Positions 1 to 12,030 of a stretch of DNA of 64,000 nucleotides are shown in pieces; position 1 is the first letter of the stretch; every line of letters starts with the position of its first letter. Under the pieces are notes generated by a model. The model was not told the origin of the DNA, did no database searches, and worked only from the letters and a program-made list of their open reading frames with translations. A program made the translations under genes and the position numbers. Origin of the DNA: Echiichthys vipera (lineage: Eukaryota; Chordata; Actinopteri; Perciformes; Trachinidae); NCBI GenBank assembly GCA_963691815.1, contig OY829649.1, positions 31,916,112-31,980,111 of the forward strand, read 5' to 3'.

Positions 1-679
1 GCATCTTCTGTGGAAACGTTGACTCTAGTTCCATAAAAGACGTTAACGGTGACACTTAAATGAGCATGACTCATGTTCCACACAGCAAAACAAGCCGGTA
101 ACAGTTCATACGGAGACGTGCGGTGTTATCCCACATTGTGTCGAAAGGGAAGGGAAGCACGTGGACATCCTTTTTTGAGAGGGCATGCCGGGACTGGTGG
201 TTTCCTGCGCCGTGGTCCGTTTGGAAGTCCAGACCCACTTCCACCCGTCTCTGAGGCCCCGTTGATTTCCGACCTATTTCCTGTTCCCGTGTCAAGGCCG
301 TGCTGAAAGTCACAGCTCTCTGCGAGGCTGGGCAACACCTGTAACTTCCAGTCTGGGTTCCCAGCCAATGTAAACCACCGGGGAGCATCACAGCACCACG
401 CGCTGCCAAGACACTCCCGTCTATGAGCCGCCTCACTGTGATGTGGAGGGATCCTTCCATCTGAGGCGCTACTTTCTCTCTCTTGAGGGAACGCACCTCA
501 GTGTCATTGGAGGTTTGCGGTGTTGGTGTTGTATTGAAATGAGTCATCCTGAATGCATGAAAGCTCCACAGGTGGCAGGTTGTCATGGAGATGGAGAGGA
601 AAAGTGAGCGATCAATAATATCAATAAAGCATCAAATGATAAGGTTATTAAAGTCATAAATTATAGAGCTGTTGTGTCA
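1..679. other. Unassigned sequence, no gene or repeat recognised
   Basis: Open frames here (for example 71-586 on the minus strand) show no family motif or splice context. The composition is unremarkable. Confidence 0.4.
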
Positions 680-993
680 GGGCGCACTCCCACTGTCCAT
701 CCGTACAAGGCTAAAGTCTGGTTCCTTTGACCAGTGTGAGTGCAACCGTACCGCGTCTAGGAGCGGCCCGCTTGCCGTCCACGGCCCGTTTGGGAGAGGT
801 GGGCTTTAGTAAAGCACGTTTGCACGTGTATGAGCACGAGTATGAGCACCTACGGCGGTTCTGAGGTCATTTCCTGTGCGCCTGTTGGGACATAGAAAAA
901 ATGAGGGACCATGCACGGACATTTTAAACAATGGCGGCGAAAGGTTCACGTTGGTGTGATGCGGAGGTGGAGTGTTTACTGCAGATTTGGTCG
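680..993 (+). mobile_element. GGGCGC-family Harbinger-like element, truncated at the right
   Basis: Starts GGGCGCACTCCCACTGTCC, continues through the AAGTCTGGTTCCTTTGACCA segment and stops inside the Myb/SANT-like coding remnant (near 993). The right end is missing. Confidence 0.7.
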
Positions 994-2962
994 GGGTCAT
1001 GAATTTCCCTGAAATGCCAAAATGACTCTTGAACAAATGAGCAGTCGTACGTTGTCATGGGACACCGGCTCTTGTGTACAACAACTCTGCTGGAAGGATC
1101 GTTTACACCAACCTAACAGCCCGAGCAGACAAACATCGTCATCAAGCGTAATGTCGAAGGGTCCCGGTCAAAGTGGCGCCATCAGTGACGATGGCAGATG
1201 GTGAGGAAGTCTCCATGGTGAGACGGTGTGTCGTGTGTGCTCTTTGGTTCCTGGCTGTCGGTCGGACGGGAAAAGAATTTGGTCTCGTTTGAAGGGGGAA
1301 AGCAGACGAGGACACTAAGATAGAGTAGATAGATAACAATATTATAACCAGTGTATCCTGCCCACGTTAGAACAGCCAGGGTGAAAGGTATTCAGGACAC
1401 TGGGGGTGTATGGGATGGTATTGACAAAAGGCCTTAGCATGAACCAAGTTTGAAAAATGCTTTCCTACTGGAGCCATGTTTTTGTGTTCAGCCTTTCACA
1501 AGAGTTGCATTAATGGTTGAATATGTAGAGTCTTCTTCTTTTGAGGGGAACACAATGAAAGTTTTGCTTTTCCATTATCAATATATTTAGTCTGAATTAT
1601 TATTATAAATGTTTGATAGGTTTGACAATGACTTCCTGTCCCGTTTTGTTTCCATGGTAGCAGCCAATAGCGTTGGGCGTTGCTGGTTGCCAGGGTTGTC
1701 TGTTGTTGGGTTCAGCTACTGTAGGCTGGCACTGGGTGAAATGGAGTTAGCCAATCCTGCAGCTGCTTGGGAGCCTCAGTGAAGGGGGCGTTCTTTGTCC
1801 CAGGTGAGTGAGAGGAGACGGGCAACAACCAGAGTCACTATAGGCCGAGCATTCACTCCATGGACTGAGAGAAAGGAGAGGAACGCCATTCAAACGCACG
1901 CCCACATGGCTACGCTGCTCCTTGATGCTAACATCACTTTCATCTGCACTTAGCTGTAACGGCTAACGCTAACGGCTAACGCTAACTGTCAGTCAAACTC
2001 CTCTAATCCTTGTTTTGATGCTGTGATTTTCTGGAGGGGACGGGTTCAAACAGGCTCAAACAGACTCCGGTCTCCTGGAGCTACTGGGCCGGGTCTGACC
2101 AACCTGGCAACCCCACTGCTGGACTTCTTTTTTGTTGTTGCGATGACGATCTTGAGACAAAAGATGGCGCTGTGCTGCTCATTCTCCATATTTTTCTGGA
2201 AGCTAATAGACAGCATGTTTGTCCAGCACCAAACAGGTTGTCTGAGGTTGTGCACGGAATCGTTTTCAAAGCTATAAAGTCTCATAGGGGTCCACACAGC
2301 ATTACAACTTATTTTACTATTCATTTAAAACACAAATTGACACATTTTTGGCTATTACTATATCTTGGCATATCAACGCACACATTGTGTCACAGACTGT
2401 ATATAAAGATGGGCTGCTTGACAGCACTCTGAAAGTGAAGCTGGAGCATCTGGATCACTGAACACATTCACACTTCCCGAAGAAAGAACCCTTCCCGTGC
2501 GGAGTGCCCACCAAACAGACCTCATACTCATCCCACCGCACCAAATATCTCCGCCCATACGTCTCACTGAGGCACTCAGCAGTGCTCTCCCCTGTTTTCA
2601 GAAGGAGGCAGAGGCCAGGGTGAGGAATTTAGTAGTCCACCGTAATGTTTGTGCTCCAGAGCCAGCGGGAGCATTGTGTGAGGTACCGTGAACGCAGAGC
2701 TCTGGGTTTGAATGTCTGAGAAAGTCTGTGGTAAGAGAAAGACACTAAAGGGGTCTTCAGTCCAACCATTCGTGAGGATCGACGAAGAAGAGAGGAGTAA
2801 CTGGACATTTAAAAAGCAAATCAACGAAAGTAGTGGCCACAGTATAGCGTCAGAGAGCCGGCAGAAAACTCAAATAGGAAGAAGAAGTAGCGGACATCCA
2901 GTTCTCTCTCATCGGCAAAACCAAAGAAAATAACTCTCCGTTAAGATGTCGGTTTTTACTGA
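994..2962. other. Unassigned intergenic sequence
   Basis: No coding region was recognised. A short TAACGGCTAACGC-type tandem lies at about 1956-1988. The stretch 2395-2640 may be an old repeat, but I could not name it. Confidence 0.4.
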
Positions 2963-3219
2963 GGGCGCACTCCCACTGTGCCTCCGTCCCGTGCCCCGTG
3001 CTTTAGGGTCCTTGTCCCCCCCTCCAGGCCCGTTTGTACTCACACTACCTGGGCCTCGGAGAATGCTTCTTGCTGCCTATACGTCATCACGCCGTAACAC
3101 GTCACACGCATTGATGACGTCATGGCGATGCGTGGCTTTGTTTCCAGATCTTTCCGTAGACCTCGGAGTTTTTGTGCGTCTTGTCGACTGTTTTTGAATC
3201 TTTTCATCGACTAAATCTG
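2963..3219 (-). mobile_element. GGGCGC-family element, partial
   Basis: Carries the opposite end (CCGTGCCCCGTGCTTTAGGG) through the CRE-containing part and breaks off in the SANT-like remnant at CATCGACTAAATCTG. Confidence 0.7.
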
Positions 3220-3221
3220 AT

Positions 3222-3370
3222 GTTTTTATGGCTACAAATGTCATAATTTATAAGACTTATGATAGTTTATATGAGAAACAGTGATAACAGCAGCAGGAGG
3301 CGTCATGCAGGACCACGGCAGCAGGCACCACCACCATCAGCAGAGACCTGAGAGACGACAAAACACAAAC
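3222..3370 (-). repeat. Dispersed repeat, inverse copy of 56630-56765
   Basis: The minus strand shares ATCACTGTT, CCTGCATGACGC and GGTGGTGGTGCCTGCTGC blocks with 56640-56765. Confidence 0.6.
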
Positions 3371-3638
3371 AACTCCGGGGAAGAAGTGAATTAGTAACGT
3401 GCATTGATGAGACATGAATGATACAGACAGAGAGGAGAGAAGCTCAGAGGACCAGGAACAGGATGATCCCCCGGCAGACTCGGCCGACAGCAGCAGTCCT
3501 TCACATCTCTCAGGAATTGTTCAACCAGTCAACTTCTATTATTGAGGTTAAAGTTGAGTGGATGAGTCGTTGCAAACTCCCTGAATGGGCACCGCACGAG
3601 TTAACCAGAACATAAGACACATGACAGGTTGATACAGT

Positions 3639-3644
3639 TTTATT
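3639..3644 (-). terminator. Polyadenylation signal AATAAA of the ccn1-like gene
   Basis: AATAAA is on the minus strand about 870 nt after the stop codon. The 3' UTR (3620-4510) is AT-rich and contains CA repeats at 3750-3791 and 3976-4005. Confidence 0.45.
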
Positions 3645-3749
3645 TGATGTGGAGTTAACAAACAAAAACATCCGATGGACATGTGCGACATGTCTTAAAT
3701 ATCAAGCATCTTCCTTAAAATAAAGCACTGTATGTACACTGTGAAGGAC

Positions 3750-3791
3750 ACACACACACACACACACACACACGCACGCACACACACACAC
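3750..3791. repeat. (CA)n microsatellite in the ccn1-like 3' UTR
   Basis: A CA run with two ACGC interruptions. Confidence 0.95.
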
Positions 3792-4510
3792 AAAGAAAAC
3801 GTACAAATCACACCCCGAAAAATGAGGTGATCCTAGAATTTACCACTCCACAGCTAAGAGTGAAGTCCATATACAATCTGCTTTCATCTTTTCACTGTCG
3901 TAGCATAAGGAGCACATTGTGTAGTCACTCATTCTTCATACACACCAATACACTTTCACCCTCTCACACAGACAGACACACACACACAGACACACACACG
4001 CACACAATCAGTATGTGTGTGAAACACTGCATCACAAAGGACAGGTAATGAAGAACACACAGCCCTTACAGTCACTAACGTCACTAACGAATACGTCATC
4101 TAGTTCTTCCTCCTTACTCTAAAGGCATTTCCATGATTCCCATCACGTCTCATACATTTCCTCTGTTACTGGTCTCAATAAAACTTCTCTCTGCGTAACA
4201 AACCGTCACATCGTCCGCTGCGGAGACGACTCAAAATCACAATTAAATAAAAGAAGTTCCAGTAAAAAGCTCTCCGCGTGCTGCAGCGCGTCGTCCTCAG
4301 TGCTGCTCTGCAACAGAAGTCACTGACGGACGGACGCCATCGTGGCAGGAAGCTTAAAGTGCAAGCGAGTGTATTGCCTCGTTAGGGAGGAGGGTGGCAG
4401 GAGCACCCAGTTGAGAGACAGGGCAGGGGAAGGGGGGGTGGGGGTGGGGGGGGGTGTAGAGTCTTTGCCCGGTGTGCTCGGCGCCGGGTCTGGGGCACGG
4501 AGAGTCGGCC

Positions 4511-7500
4511 TCAGTGCCCGAAGGTGTGGATGTCGTTGTGGAGGCTGACTGAAGGGCTGGAGGGCTCGCTGTGTGTACGGCAGCTCGTGTCGCAGCTGCA
4601 GCGCTGGATCCACATCACGTTTCTGTAGAAGCCCTCGCCGTCGGGGCAGTGGAAGCGGAGCCGCACGGTGCGGGAGAGGGAGGGCGTGCAGCAGCGGCCG
4701 TCGGTGCAGGTCCCGCAGGTGCGAGGGCGGTACCGCTGTGTCGTTGAGCAGCCGGCGAAGGTGATTCTGACGGGTTCCTGGGGCCGGACGGTTCGCTGAC
4801 ACTTCTTTCCCTTCTGGATGACGGAAAACAGAGTCAACGTTAAAAATGACATCTCAAGAGGAGACAGCAGGTCAACAGTAGTGGAATGGCTTCAGTGAGG
4901 ACTCACCTCATCACACGTGAACACAACTGGGCTCATTGAATCCACACGAGTCTCAGATTTACAGTCACACCCAATTTATGACACTGAACACTGTTTATGG
5001 AGTGCAGTAACTAAAGCCATACAGCCTCTTAGGGCGCCCTCACACTGTCCATCCGTACCGTGCCCAAACACATTTCACGGCTAAAGTCTGGTTCCTTTGA
5101 CCAGTGTGAGTGCAACCGTACCGCGCCTAGGAGCGGCACGCTTGCCGTCCACGGCTCGTTTGGGAGAGGAGGGCTTTTGTAAAGCACGTTTGCACATGTA
5201 CGAGCACGAGCGTGCGCACGTGTACGAGCACGAGACCTACGGCGGTTCTGAGGTCATTTCCTGTGCGCCTGTTGGGACATAGAAAAAAGAAGGAGGGACC
5301 ATGCGCGGACATTTAAAACAATGGCGGCGAAAGGTTCACGTTGGTGTGATGCGGAGGTGGAGTGTTTACTGCAGATTTGGTCGATGAAAAGATTCAAAAA
5401 CAGTCGACAAGACGCACAAAAACTCTGAGGTCTACGGAAAGATCTGGAAACAAAGCCACGCATCGCCATGACGTCATCAATGCGTGTGACGTGTTACGGC
5501 GTGATGACGTATAGGCAGCAAGAAGCATTCTCCGAGGCCCAGGTAGTGTGAGTACAAACGGGCCTGGAGGGGGGGACAAGGACCCTAAAGCATGGGGCAC
5601 GGGACGGAGGCACAGTGGGAGTGCGCCCTTAAAGACAGTAATGTCAGCTGGGATGACAGATTTCAGGGGTGGCCTCTCCCTGGACACGCCGCTGCTCAAA
5701 GCCACTCATTACCAGCATTGGACTGATGATAATGATATTTGTTGTAAATCACTTTGGGCTGCATTTCATGTATGAAGGGTGATGTACAGATAAAGTTTAT
5801 TATTATTATTATTATTATTATGAATGTAGCGTACCTTGCCAGCCACAGGAAGCGGCAGCTCACATTGCTGAACCTGGCACAGTCGGTTCTCTCTGACCAG
5901 CCGACACTCCGGGTTGTTATTGGTCACTCGACTCGAGATGCCCATCCCACACGCCGTGGAGCACTCGGTCCACTCTGTGGTCTGTGGGAAACAGATGGAC
6001 TTGAGGAACACCTCAGACATGGGGTGGGACATCATCTCTGTGGAGAAGGCAAAAAAAAAAACCAAAGTCAATGAGTTATAATCAAACAATGAATCCCAAC
6101 AAACACACATTATAATAGGATGCTTGTGGATATTCATGGTCCACGTAACACAGGGTGAATCAGAGATACTGGTGACTGCATGACAGTCACCCTAGTGTCA
6201 ATCCCAGGTCAAAGCAGCAGGGGCGGTGCTGCAGTCGCTCGACTGCACCGTTGTGACGAAAAGAGAGCTGAGGAAGGCAAAGCTCTGGATCTACCGCTCA
6301 GTCCTGGTTCCTACCCTCACCTGTGGTCATGAAAGCTGGGTCAGGACCCAAAGAACCAGGTCGCGGGTACAAGCGTGTGAAATGTGTTTCCTCAGGAGGG
6401 GGTCTGGAGTCTCCCTTAGAGAGAGGGGGAGAAGTTCAGCATCCGTGAGGAACTCAGAGTAGAGCCGCTGCTCCTTTGCGTTGAAAGGAGCCAGTTGAGG
6501 TGGTTCAGGATCATCTAGTAAGGATGAACCCTGGGCGCCTCCCTAGGGAGGTGTTCCAGGCACGTCCAGCTGGGAGGAGGCCTCAGGGAAGACCCAGGAC
6601 CAGGTGGAGAGATTAGATCTCCACACTGGCCTGGGAACGCCTCAGGATCCCCCAGTTAGAGCTGGTTAATGTGGCCCGGGAAAGGGAAGTTTGGGGTCTC
6701 CTGCTAAAGCTGCTGCCCCCGAGACCCGACCCCGGATAAGAGGCTGAAGATGAGAATTACATTTTCCCTCCAAGGGGGAAAATGTATTTGTAATGACTCA
6801 CTAACACTTTTCACTAACGTGGTTTAAGACTTTTACGGTTTCGTTCAACAATGGAAGTCCTGCACCATCAGTGACGGACCTGCAAGCTCTGCTTAGGAGC
6901 TGGAACCTGAAATGTAATCGTTTCTACTGAAATGTTCGAGGAATGGCCACAGAATCACACCCAATGGAAGTCAGAAGTCAGATGGTCTTTAACCATGTAC
7001 TTGTATGAGTTCGGTCGGTCTCCTGCACATCAAGAGACCAAATTTAGTGTTGGCGGTGTGCATCAGGAAATGCATCGCCTGGATACACTGGGATGTTTAC
7101 CTCTGAACGTGGCCCCTCCAGCGGCGGCCGGGTACCGAGGCTGCGGCTGGGACTGCAGCACGGCACTGATGTGGTTGGGGAGGGGCTGGCTGTCTGGCAG
7201 GGAGGTGTGTGTCAGCTCGTCTGGCTCCTCACTGATGTGGTTGTCGTCGTCACAAACCCATTCCTCGCAGCAGCCGCCCTCGGGCCTGGCCAGCCGCGGC
7301 CGCGAGCAGCGCCACACGGGCAGGGGCACTCGGTGAGGACAGAGGGGCATGCAACCCACCACCCTGTCCATGCAGGTGCACTGGTGCTGGCAGTTGGGCT
7401 GGAAGTCCTCGCCGTGCTGGTACACCCGCCCGCTGAACTCGCAGGGCGAACCCTGGGCCTCAGCTGTCAACACACACACACACACACACAACAGGAAACA

Positions 7501-10268
7501 CAGCTGTGAAGAGAGACCTTTGAGCTTCTTCGAAGGACACAGTGGAAAAGCTGCGTTGTACACAAACAAAACCTCAAAACACCACAAACTGTAGGATTTC
7601 TGCAATGGGACATACTTTCTAAAATGGAAGAATTCATGATTTAATTCCTTTTGGGCATTTTAAAGGGCCACACCGGTGTTTTTGTAATGCAGTTTCATAT
7701 TGAGAACAATGGCAGAAATCTCTGTCAGTCCCCTACTTTATACAGTAAAGTCCATCTCCACCAACCCTGGGCCCCACACTTCCCATGGTGCACCTCATAG
7801 CACCAGTTAAAGACCCTCCACGCTGGAAAACGCCCACATTTAAAGGAGCTGTAAACAACATTCACAACATTAATATACCGTAGCAGCAAAGAGTAACAAC
7901 ACATAATACGGCCCGCGGCTTAGAGCGTACCTACCGCTCACTTCCTGCGTAGGTTGCCCCTTATTTCACACAAGTACCGAGTTACTCCGGCTCACTTCCC
8001 CCCGTGTTTCCCCCCGTGCATTTACAGTGTAACTAGGCTGCGACTAAGCACGTAACTCCGGTTAACTTACATCGTACTTTACACCAACTTCCACTGAATT
8101 ACAGAGCAACTGGCGCTCACTTGCCCCACTCATTTCCCCGCGTTTTACAGTTTAACTAGGGTGCCTCTTCAAGGTTAACTCCTGTACAATTACAGGCTAA
8201 TTTGCCCGGAGAGTGTAAGCATCTCCTGGTCACTTCCCACCAATCATTTTAACTACCAGGTGTATTAGAAATGAAATAGTCTACTGTAGAATATGTGCAC
8301 AATAGACCAACAGCAGGTCCTGAGTGCAGTGATTCCAATGGGAGAAGTGAAAGTGAACGCACATTATGACGTTTCCCAGTGCCCCGAAATTACTGAAGTA
8401 AATATTCATTCATTCATTTTTCACAAAAACACGTATCTCTGGATTACTCTGACACTAAAACGGCTAGAACGTTTTTCAGACGGACACATCAGGAGAAAAT
8501 TTGTTCAGGAGCAACCTATCGAGAGAGGAACGCAGCTAAGCTAACGTCAGCTAACTTTCCTGAACGCCTAGGATAACGTTAGCAAAAGAAAATACAAATG
8601 CATGTATGACCTTTCATGCAGCCACATGAAGCTCCCGACACGTTCAAACAAGGCCACGCCCACTTCGGAGACAGGAAGTAACAGTTTCGGTCCTTTGGCG
8701 CAGCCTGAGACGCCCTAATTTTAGCAGAGACAGCCTTTGGTGACCGATCTTCTGGTTAAGTAACCCTGATGACATCACCAGGGTTACTTTGTCAGACTCT
8801 TTCAGACTTCATACATCTGTTTCCAAAGGCTGAGCAGAACTTCGTAGTAGTACAAGTGAACTGTAACGGATTTATGTCGTTTTTAAACCTTCTATATAAC
8901 AAATATGAAGCTTGTGTGATGTTTTACATTTATTCAATGCTGTAAAAACAAAGTCTAACTACTTTTAACGGCCCAGTGTAGCTTTGTTTTTACAGTAGAC
9001 GTTCAAAAGGTTGCTGACACCGGGGAATTAGCCGCGCGCTCCTCTCGGCCACACTCGGACACCCTGATCTCCTCGCTGTGAACACTGGGAGCTGCTGGTC
9101 GTCCGAAAAATACCGTCAACACATCCGGGACCATACTTCAGTCCTTCACTCTAAATGAAACGCTTTACCGGCTCCAAAATACAACGTAAAATCTTCTTAA
9201 TTTCCATTTTTAATGTAAACCAGGACCTGAGCCGCTCAGGCTGAGCGTCGCCCAAACGTCCTGACTGCTTTCACTCATCAAAGTCACGGATATCACCGTC
9301 CGGAAAGGGACCAAACCCGCAAACGGCGATCGACTGGTGGTACGGTGACGTTACTACAGCAGCAGTAGAGACCTTTTCAACGCAAGTCCATTGCTCGGCA
9401 ACAGCCTTGGTCCTTGGTAACTTCCTGTCATTCACATACATTCAACAGGAAATGAACTTGGATTGTTTTGAAATGTTCATGTTTACATTTACTGTAAGTC
9501 AATGAGGATTTTGGTTATTTGCCTTGTGATTTACAGTCTAACGGGGATCATTGGTCCGGTGGTTCCCAAACTCTGGGCCTTTAAAAGTAATGCATGTCTA
9601 CTCCTGACTCTTTTTGACATGCAATGTGAGCTGTTCTCATAAGAAGTGATATTTATTTCTCTCTAATTGTTTAATTTGAGGGATTGTTGGAGCCTTGAAG
9701 ACATTGTGCAATATTTCCCAAGAAAAAAATAAACCAGAATCAAGAGAAAAGTCAGGAACAGATGAACAAAATGTTTTTGTTTTTGCGTTAAAGCTCAACA
9801 ACACGCTCTCCCTCAGCCCGGCTGGCGGCCTCACCTCGACACAGTCCTCTCTCAGGGTCTCCTCCGGCCCCCAGATGGCAGCGTAGCCCCTTGATGTGAT
9901 CGCAAGGTTCGGTGGCACCGCAGTCCTCGTTAAACTGCTTGGCGCAAACTTTACAGCAGCCGCAGTGGTCCGTCACCCAGCTGACGCCCGGCGGGCACGG
10001 CAGGGGCGAGGGGGTGCAGGAGCACTCAGTCGGGCACTCGCCGTCCGCCTGAGGGACGGGGTCAGAGGTCAGGATGTGTGACCATGTGGTTTTCATCATC
10101 CAATAGTACATATCATGACTCAACAATGGGACATTTCGCAAACAGAAATGAACAGAGAGAAGGTTTAAAAGTAAGTGGCCACAGGTGGAAGCAACTCACC
10201 ATCGCTGCAGCGCTGCCGAGTACAACCAGGGTGGAAATGATCTGCTGCAGAGTCACAGGGCTAAGCAT
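4511..10268 (-). CDS. ccn1l: CCN1/CYR61-like matricellular protein, complete, five coding exons
   Basis: Exons in transcript order: 10268-10200, 10048-9835, 7463-7101, 6037-5835, 4813-4511. Every junction is GT-AG, phases match, and the total is 1152 nt (383 aa; human CCN1 is 381). Exon 1 encodes a hydrophobic signal peptide; exon 2 an IGFBP domain with the GCCKVCAKQ signature; exon 3 a VWC domain plus variable hinge; exon 4 a TSP1 domain (WTECSTACGMGISSRVTN); exon 5 a cystine-knot CT domain ending NDIHTFGH. Cysteines number 12+10+6+10=38, the full CCN set. From family knowledge this is a secreted, heparin- and integrin-binding matrix signal, usually an immediate-early or YAP/SRF target. The hinge and C-terminus are diverged from mammalian CCN1, so it is probably a teleost ccn1-like paralogue; which one cannot be decided here. 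Confidence 0.93.
5032..5628 (+). mobile_element. Full-length GGGCGC-family element with TTA target duplication
   Basis: It is 597 bp, flanked by TTA on both sides (5029-5031 and 5629-5631), with ends GGGCGCCCTC and GAGTGCGCCC. A 3-bp TWA duplication is typical of PIF/Harbinger. Inside, 5322-5410 encodes an ATGGCGGCG-started peptide like that at 30436-30666 (GSRWCDAEVECLLQIW), the start of a Myb/SANT-like domain broken by a frameshift. It lies in intron 4 of the ccn1-like gene. Confidence 0.85.
5640..5822 (+). mobile_element. Retroposon 3' tail with (TTA)n end
   Basis: TTGTAAATCACTTTGGGCTG, then GATAAAGTTTATTATTATTA is a common fish LINE 3' terminus. The simple tail stops 12 bp from the exon 4 splice donor of the ccn1-like gene (exon end 5835). 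Confidence 0.7.
6213..6756 (+). pseudogene. Non-LTR retrotransposon RT C-terminal fragment
   Basis: Encodes KRELRKAKLWIYRSVLVPTL, GHESWVRTQRTRSR and RSSASVRNSE, then a frameshifted ERSQLRWFRII. The tail ACCCCGGATAAGAGGCTGAA identifies the 3' end. It is dead and lies in intron 3 of the ccn1-like gene. Confidence 0.85.
7464..9834 (-). other. Intron 2 of the ccn1-like gene
   Basis: This is a 2.4-kb intron with a short CA run (7471-7490) beside the exon 3 acceptor. Two similar AGGGCC/CGGCCC-type segments (7660 and 8970) lie in the same orientation and may bound a diverged repeat. No coding sequence was found. Confidence 0.5.
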
Positions 10269-10530
10269 CCTGATGAGACGGAGGGTGAAGAAAACAGGAA
10301 AACTGGTAAAAAACCCTCCAAAGAAAAATAGAAGAGTACAAGTAAGAAGTTGTTTAGATGGACTCTCCAGAGTCTCTAGGGGGAAAGCAGTCTCGTGTGT
10401 CAGCTCCAAAATCCAAACGTATCCACAGTTGAGAGTCTGTGCACCGAGAGGTACACCCGTCCGCTCCTGCTCGCTCTCCTGCAGTGTCTTGTCGTCAGCG
10501 CAGGTCAGTGCAGCTAAGCTCTACTTCATA
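10269..10530 (-). other. ccn1l: 5' UTR of the ccn1-like gene (predicted)
   Basis: This is the sequence between the ATG (10268-10266) and the expected start site about 30 bp below the TATA box. It is not interrupted by a recognised repeat. The exact start site is inferred. Confidence 0.5.
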
Positions 10531-10556
10531 GAGAGGTTTCCCTGAGCGGGGCCTGT

Positions 10557-10563
10557 ACTTATA
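10557..10563 (-). promoter_or_regulatory. TATA box of the ccn1-like promoter
   Basis: The minus strand reads TATAAGT about 290 bp upstream of the ATG, in a GC-rich flank with an adjacent CACGTG E-box on its upstream side (near 10569). A TATA promoter fits an inducible CCN gene. I did not find a clear CArG box nearby. Confidence 0.55.
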
Positions 10564-10829
10564 GACACACGTGCCCCCGCCCCCGATGTGGTATCACCCA
10601 CTCTGCTCTCAGGACAGCTGGAGAGTGTCCAGAGGGAGGAGGTGCAGGGTGTGAACTACTGACGGATGTGTTTGAATAACTGTGTTATTGTGAAACGGCG
10701 AGGTATCAACATGCATGCAAGAGACAAATCTTTAGTATTTAGTAATAATCTATGAAGCCGAGCGACCAAAAAGGGATTCAAAGATATAGTCCCTGAGTAT
10801 TTAAGGGCACTGTAAGCCTCACACACATA

Positions 10830-12030
10830 GCCACACTCTTAGAAATGACCACTATTTTACAATAATTAAAAGGATTATTTTGCAGTAACTTGTTGTAATT
10901 ACGTTCCCCTGCAATAACCCAATGAACACCTGTAAAAACTACAGCATTTAACCTTTACAGTAAGGTCTGTAATGTCACAGCAACACAGTAAAATGCATAG
11001 ATTTCACAGCATTTAACAGTTTTATCAACTTATACGTTACTTTCACAGCGCACACTGTCAAAGTACATGGCCTTGTTGTAACGGTGTACAGCAAAGCGTT
11101 GTAATTCCCCAGTAACCTACTGTAATATCACATTATTGCTTTGTAACTGAAGCTGTAAAGTGACAGTTTACAGTTGTGCTTTTACAAATGTCACACTCTG
11201 GCCTCGAGCGAGGGTAGTTTTCCTGAAGGATGACTGGAAAAGAGGTGGTTCAGCCTTAAAATGCTGACAAAAAAGAGAGTTTTATTGTCCTTTAAACATT
11301 GTCCATCGACAGCAGAGCTTCAATGTTTCAACAAGAAAGCCAAAAAAAGATATTCACAGTACTTGGGTCCACACAGCTACACAGCCCTTCACCCACTGAC
11401 TAGGCAGAGTCCAACCCCTCAATTTAAAGGCCTAGCCCCTCCCATGGACCATACCATCTTTAACTGAAATCAAATATACCTACACTACATCTACCCAGCC
11501 TTAAAGGCAGTCATCACCACATTACAAGAGGCCTCAACCCAGAGATGCCGGTACAAACCAGCGTCTACCCCACACTTGGTTTGGTTCAGGCGCTATTAAA
11601 GCCAGCCTGACACAAGGCTCGGGTCCTTCGTAGTGTAGGTTTGGTTCGGGCACTATAACAGCCAGCCTGACACAAGGCTCGGGTCCTTTGTCCCGGCCCA
11701 GCACCAGGAAATACTATGGTGAGAAAACAACAATTAGTTAAACTCAGGATTACTTCTTAAATAATAATAAAATACTCAAAACAATACATGTGTGTGTATG
11801 GAAAAGTATGGAAATGCACAGCACAGGAAACTCACTGGGATGTTAACTGTAGTTCAGTGTGTGCACCCACCAAACTAACGATAGTACGCCACCTGGCTAA
11901 CATGTGGTATGTGTACTGAAGGCTGGTGTGGTGTTTTACCAGTGGCAGGGGAAACGTGCCACAACAACAATGCATTGTAATATCATATATGTGAAAATCA
12001 CAGTAAATTGCTGTGAAATACTGTGAAAGT
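10830..12030. other. Upstream region of the ccn1-like gene rich in TTACTGTAA-type repeats
   Basis: Segments 10850-11170 and 11960-12030 are dense in CACAGTAA, TTACAGT and ACTGTAA motifs, as in an old mobile element. Nothing codes here. Confidence 0.4.
11579..11698. repeat. Two tandem copies of a 60-bp unit
   Basis: TTGGTTCAGGCGCTATTAAA and TTGGTTCGGGCACTATAACA start copies exactly 60 bp apart, each with GCCAGCCTGACACAAGGCTC. Confidence 0.8.

Noticed and set aside
71..586. 171-codon open frame on the minus strand
   Set aside because: No motif, no splice context and no codon pattern; overlapping frames of similar length exist on the other strand.
7660..8990. Possible MITE bounded by AGGGCC-type ends
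   Set aside because: The two end segments are in the same orientation and diverged; no target duplication found.
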